From NCBI GenBank assembly GCA_964634815.1, contig CAZWMD010000015.1:15852-79851 (forward strand): DNA of 64,000 bases, read 5' to 3'. Source of the stretch: JALZVT01 sp964634815. GTDB lineage: Bacteria > Pseudomonadota > Gammaproteobacteria > Pseudomonadales > Azotimanducaceae. Below the pieces are notes generated by a model. The model searched no databases, was not told the DNA's origin, and worked only from the letters and a program-made list of their open reading frames with translations. Both the position numbers and the translations under genes were made by a program. Every line of letters starts with the position of its first letter. Position 1 is the first letter of the stretch. This document shows, piece after piece, positions 25,313 through 35,900 of the stretch.

Positions 25313-27036
25313 TGCGTGCGAACCGAAGTACTGGTTGAGCCCCGAACCACACCCTGCGAGTCTCGAAAACGAACAAATATTCGATTTTCACCGGGCTGAT
25401 TTTCTATGGGTCCCAGAATATTGGCAAAAATGGCAAACGAGCGTGTACTTGATGCGTCATAGGTAAGCGCAATGTTCTGAGCTATGGCACTCTCGCAGGC
25501 CCCGGTTGAACTATTGGTTTCACACAACGTCAGTTCGATCGGCAGGCTCGCACCACCATCGTCCACAGAAACCGTAATATCGCTAGCAACGCCCACATTT
25601 GCGGAACCTACCGCAAACAGAGCTGTGCTATTCACCGAACCTGCAAGATCAACAACGGTTGTCAGGCCAATCACATCAGCGACGTCCTCTTCCGCAGCCG
25701 AGAGTAGCAAGGTGTTAACCCCGGGTAATTGGCTGGCACCAGCTACGCCATCGCAAGAGTATTGGAAAAATACTTCCGTGGGTTCAAAGGCTTCAGTTGC
25801 GGTAAACGATAGCACCAGTCCCTGAGGTTCGCCGGGTGTCAGACTAAAGCTGGAATTTGCTTCTCCGATTGGAGCGTTCGACAAGTCAGCAAGCTGATAT
25901 TCAAAATCAGCATCTACCGGTGTAAGGGGTTCTATCCGACAGTTATCCAGCGGCATCTCGCTGGCGTTAACAACGGAAGAAAATACAGTGGCTCTAACTC
26001 CGGTTCGGATCGATCGACTACCGGGCAACAACGCACTTGCAATCGCCCTGGGACTAAGTACTTCCCGAAAAAAGAACGCAGCAGATCCATCAATAATCTC
26101 CGCGATTTCTTCGGAGCTATAACCGATATGGGCAAACTCGTTCTCAAGAAAGAAAAACTCTGTTGGAACCCCAACAGCACGAGCTGCAGGGATGATGTCG
26201 CACGCGCCTGAAGACGTGAGCGCCAGACCAAATTCAACAAAGGCTATCCCTGGCAGAGTGTCACAAGGGACAACAGGATCAAACTCTTCGTGGGCGGCGT
26301 AGATCGGCGGCTCTCCTGGTTCAATCCAACTCAGAGACCTTATCGCTCCGGAAATTTGCAAAACACCACTCACGTCTGAAGAAAATTCAGTGTTGGTACT
26401 GCTGTTACCTGCCATGCCGCCATTCTCTGACAGGAAGTCAGCAACTGATTCGCGGAGCTCATCGCCTTCATCCAAAACCCCGGCCACTGCAGCCATAACA
26501 GCACCGGCCGAGACACCGCCAACAAAAATGGTCTCGCCGTCCGTACCAAACTCGTTAAGGTTGGCGGCATCTTCCCGGAAAAAACGCACGGCAGCGCGCA
26601 GGTCGTGTACCGCCCGAACAATACTGATTTCCAGTTCGCTGTTGTTCCGTGGACGCTCCTCAATCAACCGATAGTCGATTGATGCTGCAACATAGCCGCG
26701 CCGGGCAAACTGCGTAGCCAGAGCGACCATTTCCGGATCATCCCGGGCACCGTCTACAAAACCACCCGGAAAGGCAAGTATAATGACGGGTCGGTTCTGG
26801 GCCAAATCGTTTCTGGGGGCATAAACGTCCAACAACAATGGCTGGTCCGCCGCCTCTTCTCGAATACCAGTACCAAACTGAATGCCGGAGCGAACCTCAA
26901 TGTCGCTAAACAAGGGATCAACAAAGCGCTGCTCGGCACGGGCATCAGAAGCGAGCCCCGCGCCGATCACCATCAGCATCCCCACAACCCCAAATACAAC
27001 CAGCTCGCGCAAGCGATACACTACTTTAAATGTCAT
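25309..27036 (-). CDS. Secreted carboxylesterase-like alpha/beta hydrolase with a C-terminal beta domain
   Basis: 575 aa. A signal peptide (residues 1 to about 34, ending in ASDARA) precedes an alpha/beta hydrolase with the oxyanion loop FPGGF (about 89-93), the nucleophile Ser176 in GGVSAGA and a late His around AHIGY. After about residue 345 comes a region of beta-rich, low-helix sequence resembling Ig/CARDB-like modules, which is unusual for plain esterases. The gene is translationally coupled to the GH4 gene and divergent from the mutS-like gene 49 bases away. A role in deacylating a lipid or polysaccharide ester before glycosidase action is possible (inference). Confidence 0.82.
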   Translation of the reverse strand: MTFKVVYRLRELVVFGVVGMLMVIGAGLASDARAEQRFVDPLFSDIEVRSGIQFGTGIREEAADQPLLLDVYAPRNDLAQNRPVIILAFPGGFVDGARDDPEMVALATQFARRGYVAASIDYRLIEERPRNNSELEISIVRAVHDLRAAVRFFREDAANLNEFGTDGETIFVGGVSAGAVMAAVAGVLDEGDELRESVADFLSENGGMAGNSSTNTEFSSDVSGVLQISGAIRSLSWIEPGEPPIYAAHEEFDPVVPCDTLPGIAFVEFGLALTSSGACDIIPAARAVGVPTEFFFLENEFAHIGYSSEEIAEIIDGSAAFFFREVLSPRAIASALLPGSRSIRTGVRATVFSSVVNASEMPLDNCRIEPLTPVDADFEYQLADLSNAPIGEANSSFSLTPGEPQGLVLSFTATEAFEPTEVFFQYSCDGVAGASQLPGVNTLLLSAAEEDVADVIGLTTVVDLAGSVNSTALFAVGSANVGVASDITVSVDDGGASLPIELTLCETNSSTGACESAIAQNIALTYDASSTRSFAIFANILGPIENQPGENRIFVRFRDSQGVVRGSTSTSVRTQ

Positions 27037-27085
27037 AGTGCGATAATGTCACAGACTTGGCTTTGGCAGCCAGGATCATCAAACG

Positions 27086-28477
27086 ATGTCAGATTCTTCG
27101 CTACCACCCTCAACCGCTTGCTTGATCATCGACCCGGTGACCGAGGAAGACCTGAACCTGTTCCCTGCGCCTCGCACCACTTCTGACTCTACCGAAGAGA
27201 CAGAAACCAGCCTGTACAGCTACTGCAACAAATGCAAAACCCAGGGTGGGGAAGCAGCGCTCAAACGTCGTATGAAGGCACCGGCATGCTCCGCCAGCGA
27301 GATACGAAAAACCCAGCATGCGATCCTGTTTATCAACCAGAATGTTAAGGCCTTTGCTGAACTACCAGCAGCCTACGTGATCGGCAATACCGATGAATAT
27401 ACCCGCGACAGCCTGCCAATCATCACGGATCGACATCCGTTTGCGTTTGCCTCGCAGGCATTTTCTCTCTGGGCAAACGAGGATCGATTCTATATACGCA
27501 TTACCAAGGGTGTTGGACTCTGTGCCCGGGTGATCCGATCTATGCGAAAGTTCCTTCAACATCTTGACTACCCGCAGCACGATCAAAATTTTGGCGAACT
27601 CTCACCACTCCTTGAAGAACTGCACCGGCTACTGCAGAACCCCAGAATCCTGGCCGTACCCGAGCAGGACGGCGAACGATGGTTCTGGCAAACCCTGCGC
27701 CTGGATCAGATATTTCGTTTGCATGAAAGCGAATTGATTCGACGCCTGATAGAAATCATCTACGATCTGGACGCCCTGGCATCCCTGGCCCATGCAACGC
27801 GCGAAAAAAATCTGGTAATGCCAGAGATAGCAACAGATGAAGTAGCCATATCAGCGCACGAACTCGTACACCCGTTTGTGAGTGAAGCAACCGCCAACCC
27901 GGTGGACTTGAATCAGGCGCAGTCGCTGTTGTTTCTTACTGGCCCCAACATGGCGGGCAAAACAACCTATCTGCGCGCGGTTGCCACCGCTCTTTATCTT
28001 GCGCATCTGGGCATGGGTGTTCCAGCAAAGAGTTTCAGATTTGCACCCGTGCAACGCCTCATCACAACAATCTCGATGAGCGATGATCTAAACGACGGCA
28101 TTAGCTATTTTCGAGCCGAAGCGCTGCGCATTAAAGCCGTGGCCCAGGCCGTCGCCGAAGGCTATAAGGTCGTCGCTATCATGGATGAGCCTTTCAAGGG
28201 CACCAACGTCAAAGACGCCTTCGATGCATCGAAGGCGGTACTCAAACGTTTTTCAGTCAAGCAGGACTGTCTGTTTATGGTGTCATCTCATTTGATTGAA
28301 TTGAGTAATGAACTTGAGCAATCAAATCGGGTCAGTTTTAAATATTTCGAAGCGGAAGAAACTGGCGAACGCTTGCGTTTCGACTACGTATTACACACTG
28401 GTGTATCAGCCCAGAGACTGGGTATGCGAGTGCTTCGTGAAGAAGGCATATTTCAACTCCTGGATAGCACGCCTTGA
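27086..28477 (+). CDS. Short MutS-like ATPase
   Basis: 463 aa. It keeps a lever/clamp-like helical region (about 60-260) and the MutS ATPase domain with Walker A GPNMAGKTT (286-294), SMSDDLNDGISYFRAEALRI in the position of the signature and Walker B VVAIMDEPFKGT near 365-376. The mismatch-recognition and connector domains of MutS are missing, so it is not canonical mismatch-repair MutS. It belongs to the poorly characterised small paralogues found in several bacterial phyla, probably DNA-processing ATPases. It stands alone, ending exactly against the convergent aminotransferase. Confidence 0.88.
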   Translation: MSDSSLPPSTACLIIDPVTEEDLNLFPAPRTTSDSTEETETSLYSYCNKCKTQGGEAALKRRMKAPACSASEIRKTQHAILFINQNVKAFAELPAAYVIGNTDEYTRDSLPIITDRHPFAFASQAFSLWANEDRFYIRITKGVGLCARVIRSMRKFLQHLDYPQHDQNFGELSPLLEELHRLLQNPRILAVPEQDGERWFWQTLRLDQIFRLHESELIRRLIEIIYDLDALASLAHATREKNLVMPEIATDEVAISAHELVHPFVSEATANPVDLNQAQSLLFLTGPNMAGKTTYLRAVATALYLAHLGMGVPAKSFRFAPVQRLITTISMSDDLNDGISYFRAEALRIKAVAQAVAEGYKVVAIMDEPFKGTNVKDAFDASKAVLKRFSVKQDCLFMVSSHLIELSNELEQSNRVSFKYFEAEETGERLRFDYVLHTGVSAQRLGMRVLREEGIFQLLDSTP

Positions 28478-29653
28478 TCAGCTCCCGAGCAAGGGTCTAA
28501 CTGCTTCCGCGAACCGTTCAATCTCATCACCACTAAACCCGGCAACATTGATTCGTCCGTCTCCCGCCATGTATATCGCCTGATCTTCTCTGAGACTGTG
28601 AATTTGCTCCGGCGTCAGATTCAGAGTCGAGAACATACCCTGCTGCTGCATGATGTAGGTGTGATCGTCCCCGAGGGCAGCGGCAAGACGTAAACGAGTG
28701 CCCTTTATTCGACTTTGCATCTGCACGAGTTCTTGCTGCCATTGGGCTCTGAGTTCCGGGTCTTCAAGGATCATCCGCACAACTACCGCCCCGTGATCCG
28801 GAGGCATGGAATAATTGGTACGGGCGAGAGCCATCGCGTTAGATGAGGCATTGGCTTTCTCTGTGACGTTGGCACTTAGCACGTAAAGAGCGCCGGTCCG
28901 CTCCCGATACAATCCAAAGTTCTTCGAACAGGAAACGGTGACCAACGCTTCTGGCACCTGGGAGAGCATGGCATTCACTCCGGCGAGATCAACCTCCAGA
29001 GATACTCCCAGCCCCTGGTAGGCCACATCAATGAAGGGGACTAACCCCTTGGCGCAGCAAAGCTCTGAAATACTCTGCCATTGTGTGAGGGAAAGATCAG
29101 CGCCAGTCGGGTTATGGCAACAGGCCTGAAGCAACACCACATCGCCCGCCACAGCATCAGACAGAGCGTCGAGCATAGATTCAAATTGCAGTGTTTGTGT
29201 GGTCACATCGAAGTAGTTGTAGTAAACAACCTCGCAACCCACCGCAGAAAAAATCGGCGCATGATTACCCCAACTCGGCGTTCCCAGCCAAATCTTGCCA
29301 TTGGGGTTGCTGGCATGGATCAACTCAGTACCCAGACGCAATGCGCCTGACCCGCCTGGAGTCTGCAGGCCAAAGGATCGTGCGAGCCAGTTCGCATCGC
29401 TATCGAATGCCAGTTCCCCCAGACAATCGACAAAGCCAACATCGCCGGCCAGACCAAGATATGATTTGCTGGTCTGCTGTTCCAGCAGGCGTTGCTCAGC
29501 AACCTTCACTGTGCGCATTACTGGCGTAACACCATCCATGTCGCGGTAGACCCCAACGCCAAGATCAATTTTGTGACTGCGCTGATCAGCGGCAAACATG
29601 CCAATTATCGCAAGCAGAGGGTCTGCAGGTTTGGGTGTAAGGGCATCAAACAT
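28478..29653 (-). CDS. Aspartate/aromatic amino acid aminotransferase
   Basis: 391 aa PLP enzyme of the AspC/TyrB class. It has YLGLAGDVGF, TPGGSGALRLG, NPTGADLSLTQW, FIDVAYQGLG and the PLP lysine in SCSKNFGLYRERTGAL. It transfers amino groups between aspartate or aromatic amino acids and 2-oxoglutarate. The start ATG 29653 has AGGAAG upstream; the TTG three bases earlier is not needed. The wording LYRERTGAL fits the TyrB/AspC group of Gammaproteobacteria. Confidence 0.93.
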   Translation of the reverse strand: MFDALTPKPADPLLAIIGMFAADQRSHKIDLGVGVYRDMDGVTPVMRTVKVAEQRLLEQQTSKSYLGLAGDVGFVDCLGELAFDSDANWLARSFGLQTPGGSGALRLGTELIHASNPNGKIWLGTPSWGNHAPIFSAVGCEVVYYNYFDVTTQTLQFESMLDALSDAVAGDVVLLQACCHNPTGADLSLTQWQSISELCCAKGLVPFIDVAYQGLGVSLEVDLAGVNAMLSQVPEALVTVSCSKNFGLYRERTGALYVLSANVTEKANASSNAMALARTNYSMPPDHGAVVVRMILEDPELRAQWQQELVQMQSRIKGTRLRLAAALGDDHTYIMQQQGMFSTLNLTPEQIHSLREDQAIYMAGDGRINVAGFSGDEIERFAEAVRPLLGS

Positions 29654-29757
29654 CAATCACTTCCTGAGGTTCGTTGTCTGTTTTGTTGTCTCCAAGGTGC
29701 AAGGTTATCTGAAAAACTAACGTAAGATAGGGTCTTCAAAGCTTAAAAAAACAACAC

Positions 29758-31563
29758 ATGCTTGAGCCCTTATTTGCTCTCACACTCATCGGTGCACTAA
29801 CCCTGGCTTCACAATGGAGCGCCTGGCGACTGGGTGCGCCATCTATTGTGTTTCTGCTTGCCGCTGGAATTCTGGTTGGGCCGATTGGCGGCCTGATCAA
29901 TGCTGACGAGCTGCTTGGTGAACTCCTGTTCCCTGTGGTCTCACTGTCCGTCGCCGTCATACTGTTTGAGGGCAGTCTGACGCTTCGTTTTGAGGAACTC
30001 AAAGGTACGGGAAGCACTCTTTGGAGGATGCTCACCATAGGGGTTGTCGCCACCTGGGTGGTTATCAGCTGCGCCTCTCACTGGTTGATAGGCCTCACAT
30101 GGGAACTCGCCATCCTGTTTGGCGCCATCATGGTCGTAACCGGACCTACCGTCATCGGCCCGATGCTGCGAGCTGTGCGGCCCAATCAACGCATCAGCAA
30201 ACTTTTACGCTGGGAAGGCATAGTCATCGATCCCGTGGGTGCGGTCCTTGCGATCATTATCTTCGACGTCATTATCATGCAGGAAAGCGGCGCACTCATT
30301 TCCGGCATTCTCTCGGGTATAGGCAAGATCCTGGTAATAGGCACAATTGGCGGAGTAGCCGCGGGCTATGTCTGGGGCCTGGTGCTGCGCAACTATTGGC
30401 TTCCTGAATTTTTGCACAACGTAAGCACCCTGCTGGCCGTGCTCATCGTTTTTGTGGCCACCGATCAGCTGGCTCACGAGTCCGGACTGCTCGCAGTCAC
30501 TATTATGGGCATCTGGCTTGCGAACATGCGTGGCGTGTATGTCGATGACATCCTGGATTTCAAAGAGAGTCTTAGCGTGTTGTTGATCTCGGCGCTCTTT
30601 ATTTTGCTTGCATCGCGTCTAAACTTGCAGGCGTTGAGTTCTATTGGCTGGCCAGCCCTGGGGCTTCTGGCCATCGTGCAGTTCATCGCCCGACCTCTAA
30701 AGATCCTGGTCTCCACGGTGCCCAGTGAACTCAGTTGGCCCGAGCGCGGCCTCTTATCCTGGATCGCTCCCCGAGGCATAGTCGCTGCCGCCATATCTGC
30801 ACTCTTCGCATTGAAGCTGGAAGCCATTAACTATCCCGGCGCAGAGCTTATCGTGCCCCTGGCATTCGCGATCATTATTGGCACTGTGGTATGGCAGGGT
30901 GTCACTTCACCCCTGGTCGCCCAGAAGCTCAACGTCGCAGAGCCTGAGGCAAATGGCGTACTTTTTGTCGGCGGCAACACCGTGGTCAGAGCCATCGCAA
31001 GCAAACTGCAGGATGCCGGTTTTCCGGTGCTCGTTGCAGACTCCTCCTGGGATAACGTGGCCTCGGCTCGCATGGCAGGTCTGCCCACCTATTTTGGTAA
31101 TCCGGTGTCTGCGCACGCAGAGAGACACCTCGACACCACCGGCATAGGGCGTTTGTTCGCCATGTCCCGCAGAGATGATCTGAATGCTCTGGCCTGTCTC
31201 CGCTTCACTCATGAGTTTTCTCGCAATGAGGTCTACGCTCTACCGCGCAAGAAAGAAGCAAAGGTTGATGAAAAACACAGTCCTGCCGTGGGGCATAGCG
31301 GACGACAGCTCTTTGGCGCAGCGGTGGGCCACGCAAAGCTCGCAAGCTTGCTTGCTGGCGGTGCGAGCATCCGTCAGACGCGTCTAACCGAAGAGTTCGA
31401 TTACACTAACCTCACCCAACAATCCAATCTCATCCCTCTACTGGCCTGGAACAAAGATAATCTGCTTATGGTTGCCGCCGATGACGATTCATTTAAGCCC
31501 GGTTTGGGTTTTAGCGTGCTGAGTATAGAACCGGCGGAGAGCGCCAATACCGACTCCAATTAA
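29758..31563 (+). CDS. Cation/proton antiporter (NhaP-type CPA1) with C-terminal RCK-like domain
   Basis: 601 aa. About 12-13 transmembrane helices form the antiporter. GPTVIGPML and DPVGAVLAIIIF occupy the ion-site helices and WIAPRGIVAAAISALFAL is a typical signature. The C-terminal 200 residues have a nucleotide-binding Rossmann domain (VLFVGGNTVVRAIASKL) as in TrkA-N/RCK regulated antiporters. It would exchange Na+ or K+ for protons and could be gated by nucleotide. CreA and MscS follow on the same strand at 3 and 6 bases, suggesting one transcript. Confidence 0.92.
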   Translation: MLEPLFALTLIGALTLASQWSAWRLGAPSIVFLLAAGILVGPIGGLINADELLGELLFPVVSLSVAVILFEGSLTLRFEELKGTGSTLWRMLTIGVVATWVVISCASHWLIGLTWELAILFGAIMVVTGPTVIGPMLRAVRPNQRISKLLRWEGIVIDPVGAVLAIIIFDVIIMQESGALISGILSGIGKILVIGTIGGVAAGYVWGLVLRNYWLPEFLHNVSTLLAVLIVFVATDQLAHESGLLAVTIMGIWLANMRGVYVDDILDFKESLSVLLISALFILLASRLNLQALSSIGWPALGLLAIVQFIARPLKILVSTVPSELSWPERGLLSWIAPRGIVAAAISALFALKLEAINYPGAELIVPLAFAIIIGTVVWQGVTSPLVAQKLNVAEPEANGVLFVGGNTVVRAIASKLQDAGFPVLVADSSWDNVASARMAGLPTYFGNPVSAHAERHLDTTGIGRLFAMSRRDDLNALACLRFTHEFSRNEVYALPRKKEAKVDEKHSPAVGHSGRQLFGAAVGHAKLASLLAGGASIRQTRLTEEFDYTNLTQQSNLIPLLAWNKDNLLMVAADDDSFKPGLGFSVLSIEPAESANTDSN

Positions 31564-31566
31564 CCA

Positions 31567-32103
31567 ATGAGACTAGAGCCTATGTTCTGTAACCCAAGCC
31601 TGGCACGCTCAACGGTACTCGCCATGCTGGTTTTGATGTCCCAAAATCTCCGCGCAGAAGACTTGGGCAGCGTCGACACAAAATTCAATCTGCTAAGCCC
31701 GGATGACACAATCAACGTCGCCTGGTTTTCTGATCCCGCGGTAGACGGCATTACCTGTTATCTAAGCCGCGCCCAAAAAGGCGGTTATAAAGGGGCCCTT
31801 GGTCTGGCTGAAGACACCTCAGATGCCTCCATCGATTGCCGACAAACAGGCCCACTGGTTTTCAAGGACAGCTTCAAGAAGGGTGAGCAGGTATTTCGAG
31901 AGCGACGCTCTCTTGTGTTTAAGTCACTCAAAGTCGTACGCTTCTGCGATACCACAAACAATGCGCTTGTTTATCTGGCCTACAGTGAGAAAGTCATCGA
32001 GGGGTCGCCCAAAAATTCGATCTCCGCAGTACCTTTGAGGCCCTGGGAGTCACTAACAGAGCGCAACACTCCTGATGAACCGCGCTGTAGCTACAAAAAG
32101 TAA
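31567..32103 (+). CDS. creA: CreA family secreted protein
   Basis: 178 aa. A signal peptide ends near SQNLRAED. The mature part has the CreA features: SVDTKFNLLSPDDTINVAWFSDPAVDGITCYLSRAQKGG and DASIDCRQTGP, with three conserved cysteines. CreA is a periplasmic protein of unknown role. The start at 31567 is chosen by position three bases after the antiporter stop; an internal ATG at 31582 with a better ribosome site (GAGACTAGAG) is an alternative. Confidence 0.9.
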   Translation: MRLEPMFCNPSLARSTVLAMLVLMSQNLRAEDLGSVDTKFNLLSPDDTINVAWFSDPAVDGITCYLSRAQKGGYKGALGLAEDTSDASIDCRQTGPLVFKDSFKKGEQVFRERRSLVFKSLKVVRFCDTTNNALVYLAYSEKVIEGSPKNSISAVPLRPWESLTERNTPDEPRCSYKK

Positions 32104-32109
32104 TTCGAT

Positions 32110-32967
32110 ATGCCTGACTTTACACCCGAACAACTGCAGACCTATTGGAACATGGCTGTCGATCTTACGCTGACCTACGTGCCCAGATTGTTGCTTGCCC
32201 TGGTCGTATTGCTTATCGGTCTGTGGCTAATAGGTCGTATCCTTAAAGTCATGGACAAAGCGCTGGACAGCGCTGGAATGGATACGTCACTCGCGAGTTT
32301 CCTGCATAGCCTGGCCGGTATGGGCCTGAAAGTTCTGCTGATCATCAGCGTCGCTTCAATGATCGGAATCGCAACAACGTCCTTCGTGGCTGTGCTGGGC
32401 GCCGCAGGCCTGGCTATCGGATTGGCACTGCAAGGCAGCCTCGCAAACTTTGCAGGCGGTGTGCTCATTTTGCTGTTCAAACCCTATCGGGTGGGTGACT
32501 TCATCGAAGCCCAGGGGATCAGCGGTACTGTGCGAGAAATACAGATATTCAGCACGCTGGTCCATACGCCAGACAACAAGGTCATTGTTGTGCCCAACGG
32601 CGCGCTGTCGAATAACGTCATCACCAACTACTCGAAGGAACCCAAGCGTCGTGCCGACTTCCTCTTTGGCATTGGCTACGATGACGACATAGGCTTGGCC
32701 AAGGGCCTGATAAAGGAACTTATCGAAGCAGACAATCGAATCGATGAAGACCCGGAGCCTTTAATCGTTGTCTCTGAATTGGCTGACAACGCGGTGCATA
32801 TCACGGTGCGCTTATGGGTCGACGCATCGGACCTGAGTAGCGTCAGGTACGATCTGCTCGAAGCGGTAAAACACCGTTTTGATCAACACGGCGTGAACTT
32901 TCCATTTCCTCAGCGCACGGTACATCTGGTACAGGACAGTGCGCCGCCAGCGAGTACAAACACCTGA
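32110..32967 (+). CDS. Small-conductance mechanosensitive ion channel (MscS family)
   Basis: 285 aa, the size of E. coli MscS. Transmembrane helices at the N-terminus (about 18-45, 58-83, 90-115) are followed by the pore-helix AGLAIGLALQGSLANFAGGVLILLFKPYRVGDFI, typical of the family, and the beta domain with VVVPNGALSNNVITNYS and a C-terminal alpha/beta part. It opens under membrane tension during osmotic downshock. It is probably co-transcribed with the antiporter and creA. Confidence 0.95.
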   Translation: MPDFTPEQLQTYWNMAVDLTLTYVPRLLLALVVLLIGLWLIGRILKVMDKALDSAGMDTSLASFLHSLAGMGLKVLLIISVASMIGIATTSFVAVLGAAGLAIGLALQGSLANFAGGVLILLFKPYRVGDFIEAQGISGTVREIQIFSTLVHTPDNKVIVVPNGALSNNVITNYSKEPKRRADFLFGIGYDDDIGLAKGLIKELIEADNRIDEDPEPLIVVSELADNAVHITVRLWVDASDLSSVRYDLLEAVKHRFDQHGVNFPFPQRTVHLVQDSAPPASTNT

Positions 32968-32993
32968 GTCCGCCGCTCTGGTTATCTAACGCT

Positions 32994-35900
32994 CTAACGC
33001 TCTTTCACCCAAAATACATCGCCACCTGTGGCGATATTGGTACTTTGGGTCACCACGCGCCACAAGGGACTGAGTTGATATTCCATACGCAGGGTGGAGA
33101 TCGGCTCAAACAAACCATAGCCATAACTGACATAGAGGCGAGGCGACAGGTATTTACCCACAACCAGGGCGGCCTGGGCCGCTCCGGTACCGGGCGCTGA
33201 CTCTATACCAAAGGTATCGACGCCCAGGTTCTTGCCAATTTTCTCGGTAACCAGCGTGCCTCCTTCGACCCCTATCGCCATGGCTGCTTGCTGAAGTACT
33301 GAGTTTTCAGACGCAGAGCTTGAGGACAACGGACGACCCAGCACCAGATAAGCCAGCTGATCCGACTGCGGTAACGTCGGTTGAGAGAAAATATCCAGCC
33401 GCGGATCAGCGAGTGATCCCTGCACCATCACACCCACCTGAACATCCGGGGTTGCCTGACGAACAGCTCGAATGTCCAGTCCAGGGCTCTCTATGGGCCC
33501 ACCGGCAAATAGAACCTTGCCGTTCGCAACAGACAGATCCTGGCCATAAGCCTGGTAGGTGCCCTCCTTGATCACAATCTCGCCCCGGCCTGTGGTGGCT
33601 CCGGTTGATTTTTCAGACAGCGTTACCTCCCCACCAAAACTGGCTTTAAGACCTAACCCTTCAAAACGCACCTTGTCGCCCAGGATAAGTCGAACCTCGG
33701 CATCAATATCCAGTGGCTCAGCGTTGGCTTCTGACTCGAGCAGTTGCTGATCGGGACTGACGCTCACGGCACCCTCAGGAACCGTTGCCACCTGAATCTC
33801 GGCAATCGGCAGGCCTACGTCTCCACGAAGTGTCAATCGACTGTCTTCAAACCGAGCGTCAAGATTGGGAGATATCGCAGCGCGTGCGAGGCTTGAGTCA
33901 CTGACCAGAAAATCAGCACCCTGAAGTCTGGCATCCACAACCAAACCGTTGGTCCATTCAAGATCACCTGCAAGGTTCAACACACCATCCCCGGAAACCG
34001 AGCTACCATGCAAGCTGATGCCCTTCTGTGAGCCCGCAAGTTCAATATGGCTATCATTGAGCTCAATACCCAGGCTATCAACCCTAACCATCGGTGCAGC
34101 AAGATTCAGCTCACCAGCAAGCGAAGGTTGCTCAATGCTCCCACTCATTGTTAGGGCCCCGGTCAATGCCGCTTCAACCCGGTCAATCTGTTCAGCAAAG
34201 CCAGCAAGCCAGGAGAGATCTGGCAATTCCAGTGCTAGCTGCGCGGCAATGGGCCAGCGTTGGAGTGGCTCCCCCGCCTGGACGTCCATTCGACCCTCAA
34301 CAAAAACCCCATGCGGTGCATCCCCAGCAGACGTATTACTTACCAAAGGCAGGTCGATATAGAACTGCACCTCTGCTGCCGACCCGGCAGGTACAAGTTC
34401 TATCCTGCCAGGTAAAAATTCAAGAACCTGATTCAAACCCTCGGTGGACTGCACAGAGAGAGCCAGGCCATCCAGGCTGAACAATCCACTACTGGTTTGT
34501 AGCTCGCCCATCCAGTTCAGCGCTCCACTCACCTTGCCTGCGAGTCTTACCCCGTCAGGTGCAAGCGCGTTCAATTGACTCAGATCAAGATCAGCAATTG
34601 AAACACTGGCCTGCGCGTCCTGATCTTTATCCTGAGAACCGGACAGGCATACTGCCCCGCCTTGCCTTGGTGGCTGAGGTTTGAGACAAAGCGGTGCCAC
34701 ACTCCAGAGAGCTTCCCCCACATGGCCCCCCGCCTCTGCAGCGAGCGACCACTGGTAATCCGGTCTCGACGGATCCAGGGGTCGATGCGCAAGCTCCAGG
34801 TCCTGGATCAGGTATTGCCACAGGTTACTTGAAGAGACTGGATTAGAAGATACTTCGCCGCGACCAGCCAAATAGATATCTGCATCAGGCGTTTCCAAAG
34901 TGAAACGATAACTGTGTTTTTTTGCTTCGCCGTCAAGCTCTAGCTCAAAAAGATCAATAGCTTGTTGCTCAATGCTCAGATCTTGTCCATTCAAGCGCGC
35001 CTCAATAACAGGATTATCCACCAGACCCTTAACCCTGCCTCTCCCGCGGATGGAGCCTGCAAGATCGGTACTCACAAACTTGCCAAGCTGCTCAAGTTTT
35101 TCAAGTTCAAGCAACCAGTCAAATTCTGCTTCGTCAGCCAGTTTTCCATTCAGGCTAATTTGGTTAGACCCAAGCTGCAGCAAAACGTCTCGAGCCTCGA
35201 TCGTTTCCTTGGCGTAGCGGCCGGAACCGGAAGCCTTGAGCGGCAAATCAAACAGTGAACCGCTGCCATCCAGAGTATTAAGAAACACCTCAAACTCACC
35301 ATCTGAGGCCTGCTGAAGATCAAGTAAGGCGCGGAAGTCTATCTCTCCAGGCAGGTTGTCGAGATAGATATCTGGATCAACACGACTGCCAAGCAGCTCA
35401 ATCTGAGCCGATAAAGTACTGCTCCAGTCCACATCACCATTGACAGCGATCTGACCGTCGCCAACATTCAACCGCAGAACATCAACGCTAACGGATGAGG
35501 CATCACCACTGCCCGACAGTTCCAGTTGGTGAGACTGTCCAAGGTAGCTGATCTGGCTCGCACCCTCGTAGCTGAACTTCATCGTTGGGGCTAACAGCTC
35601 GGTCACGTTCAAGGACACAACAGAACTGTAAGGCGGCTGTGCGTTGAGCTCGATCTGCGTCTTGTCTAGATTGCCCGCCACTTTGAGCTGGGTGACGACC
35701 TCAGCATACCCCTCGGGGCGAAGAGCCAGCTCAGCATTCAGCGACATCGGGTAACTGTTGTGCCCGTTGAGCTCTGCCAGCGCTGACACATCAAACAACG
35801 GCGCTTGTATCAACAACCGCGAGACATCGATCTTCGTGTCTTTCCAGCGACCACTGATTTCAATACTGGAAATGTCCAGATCAGAGGTGTTGCTGCGTAT

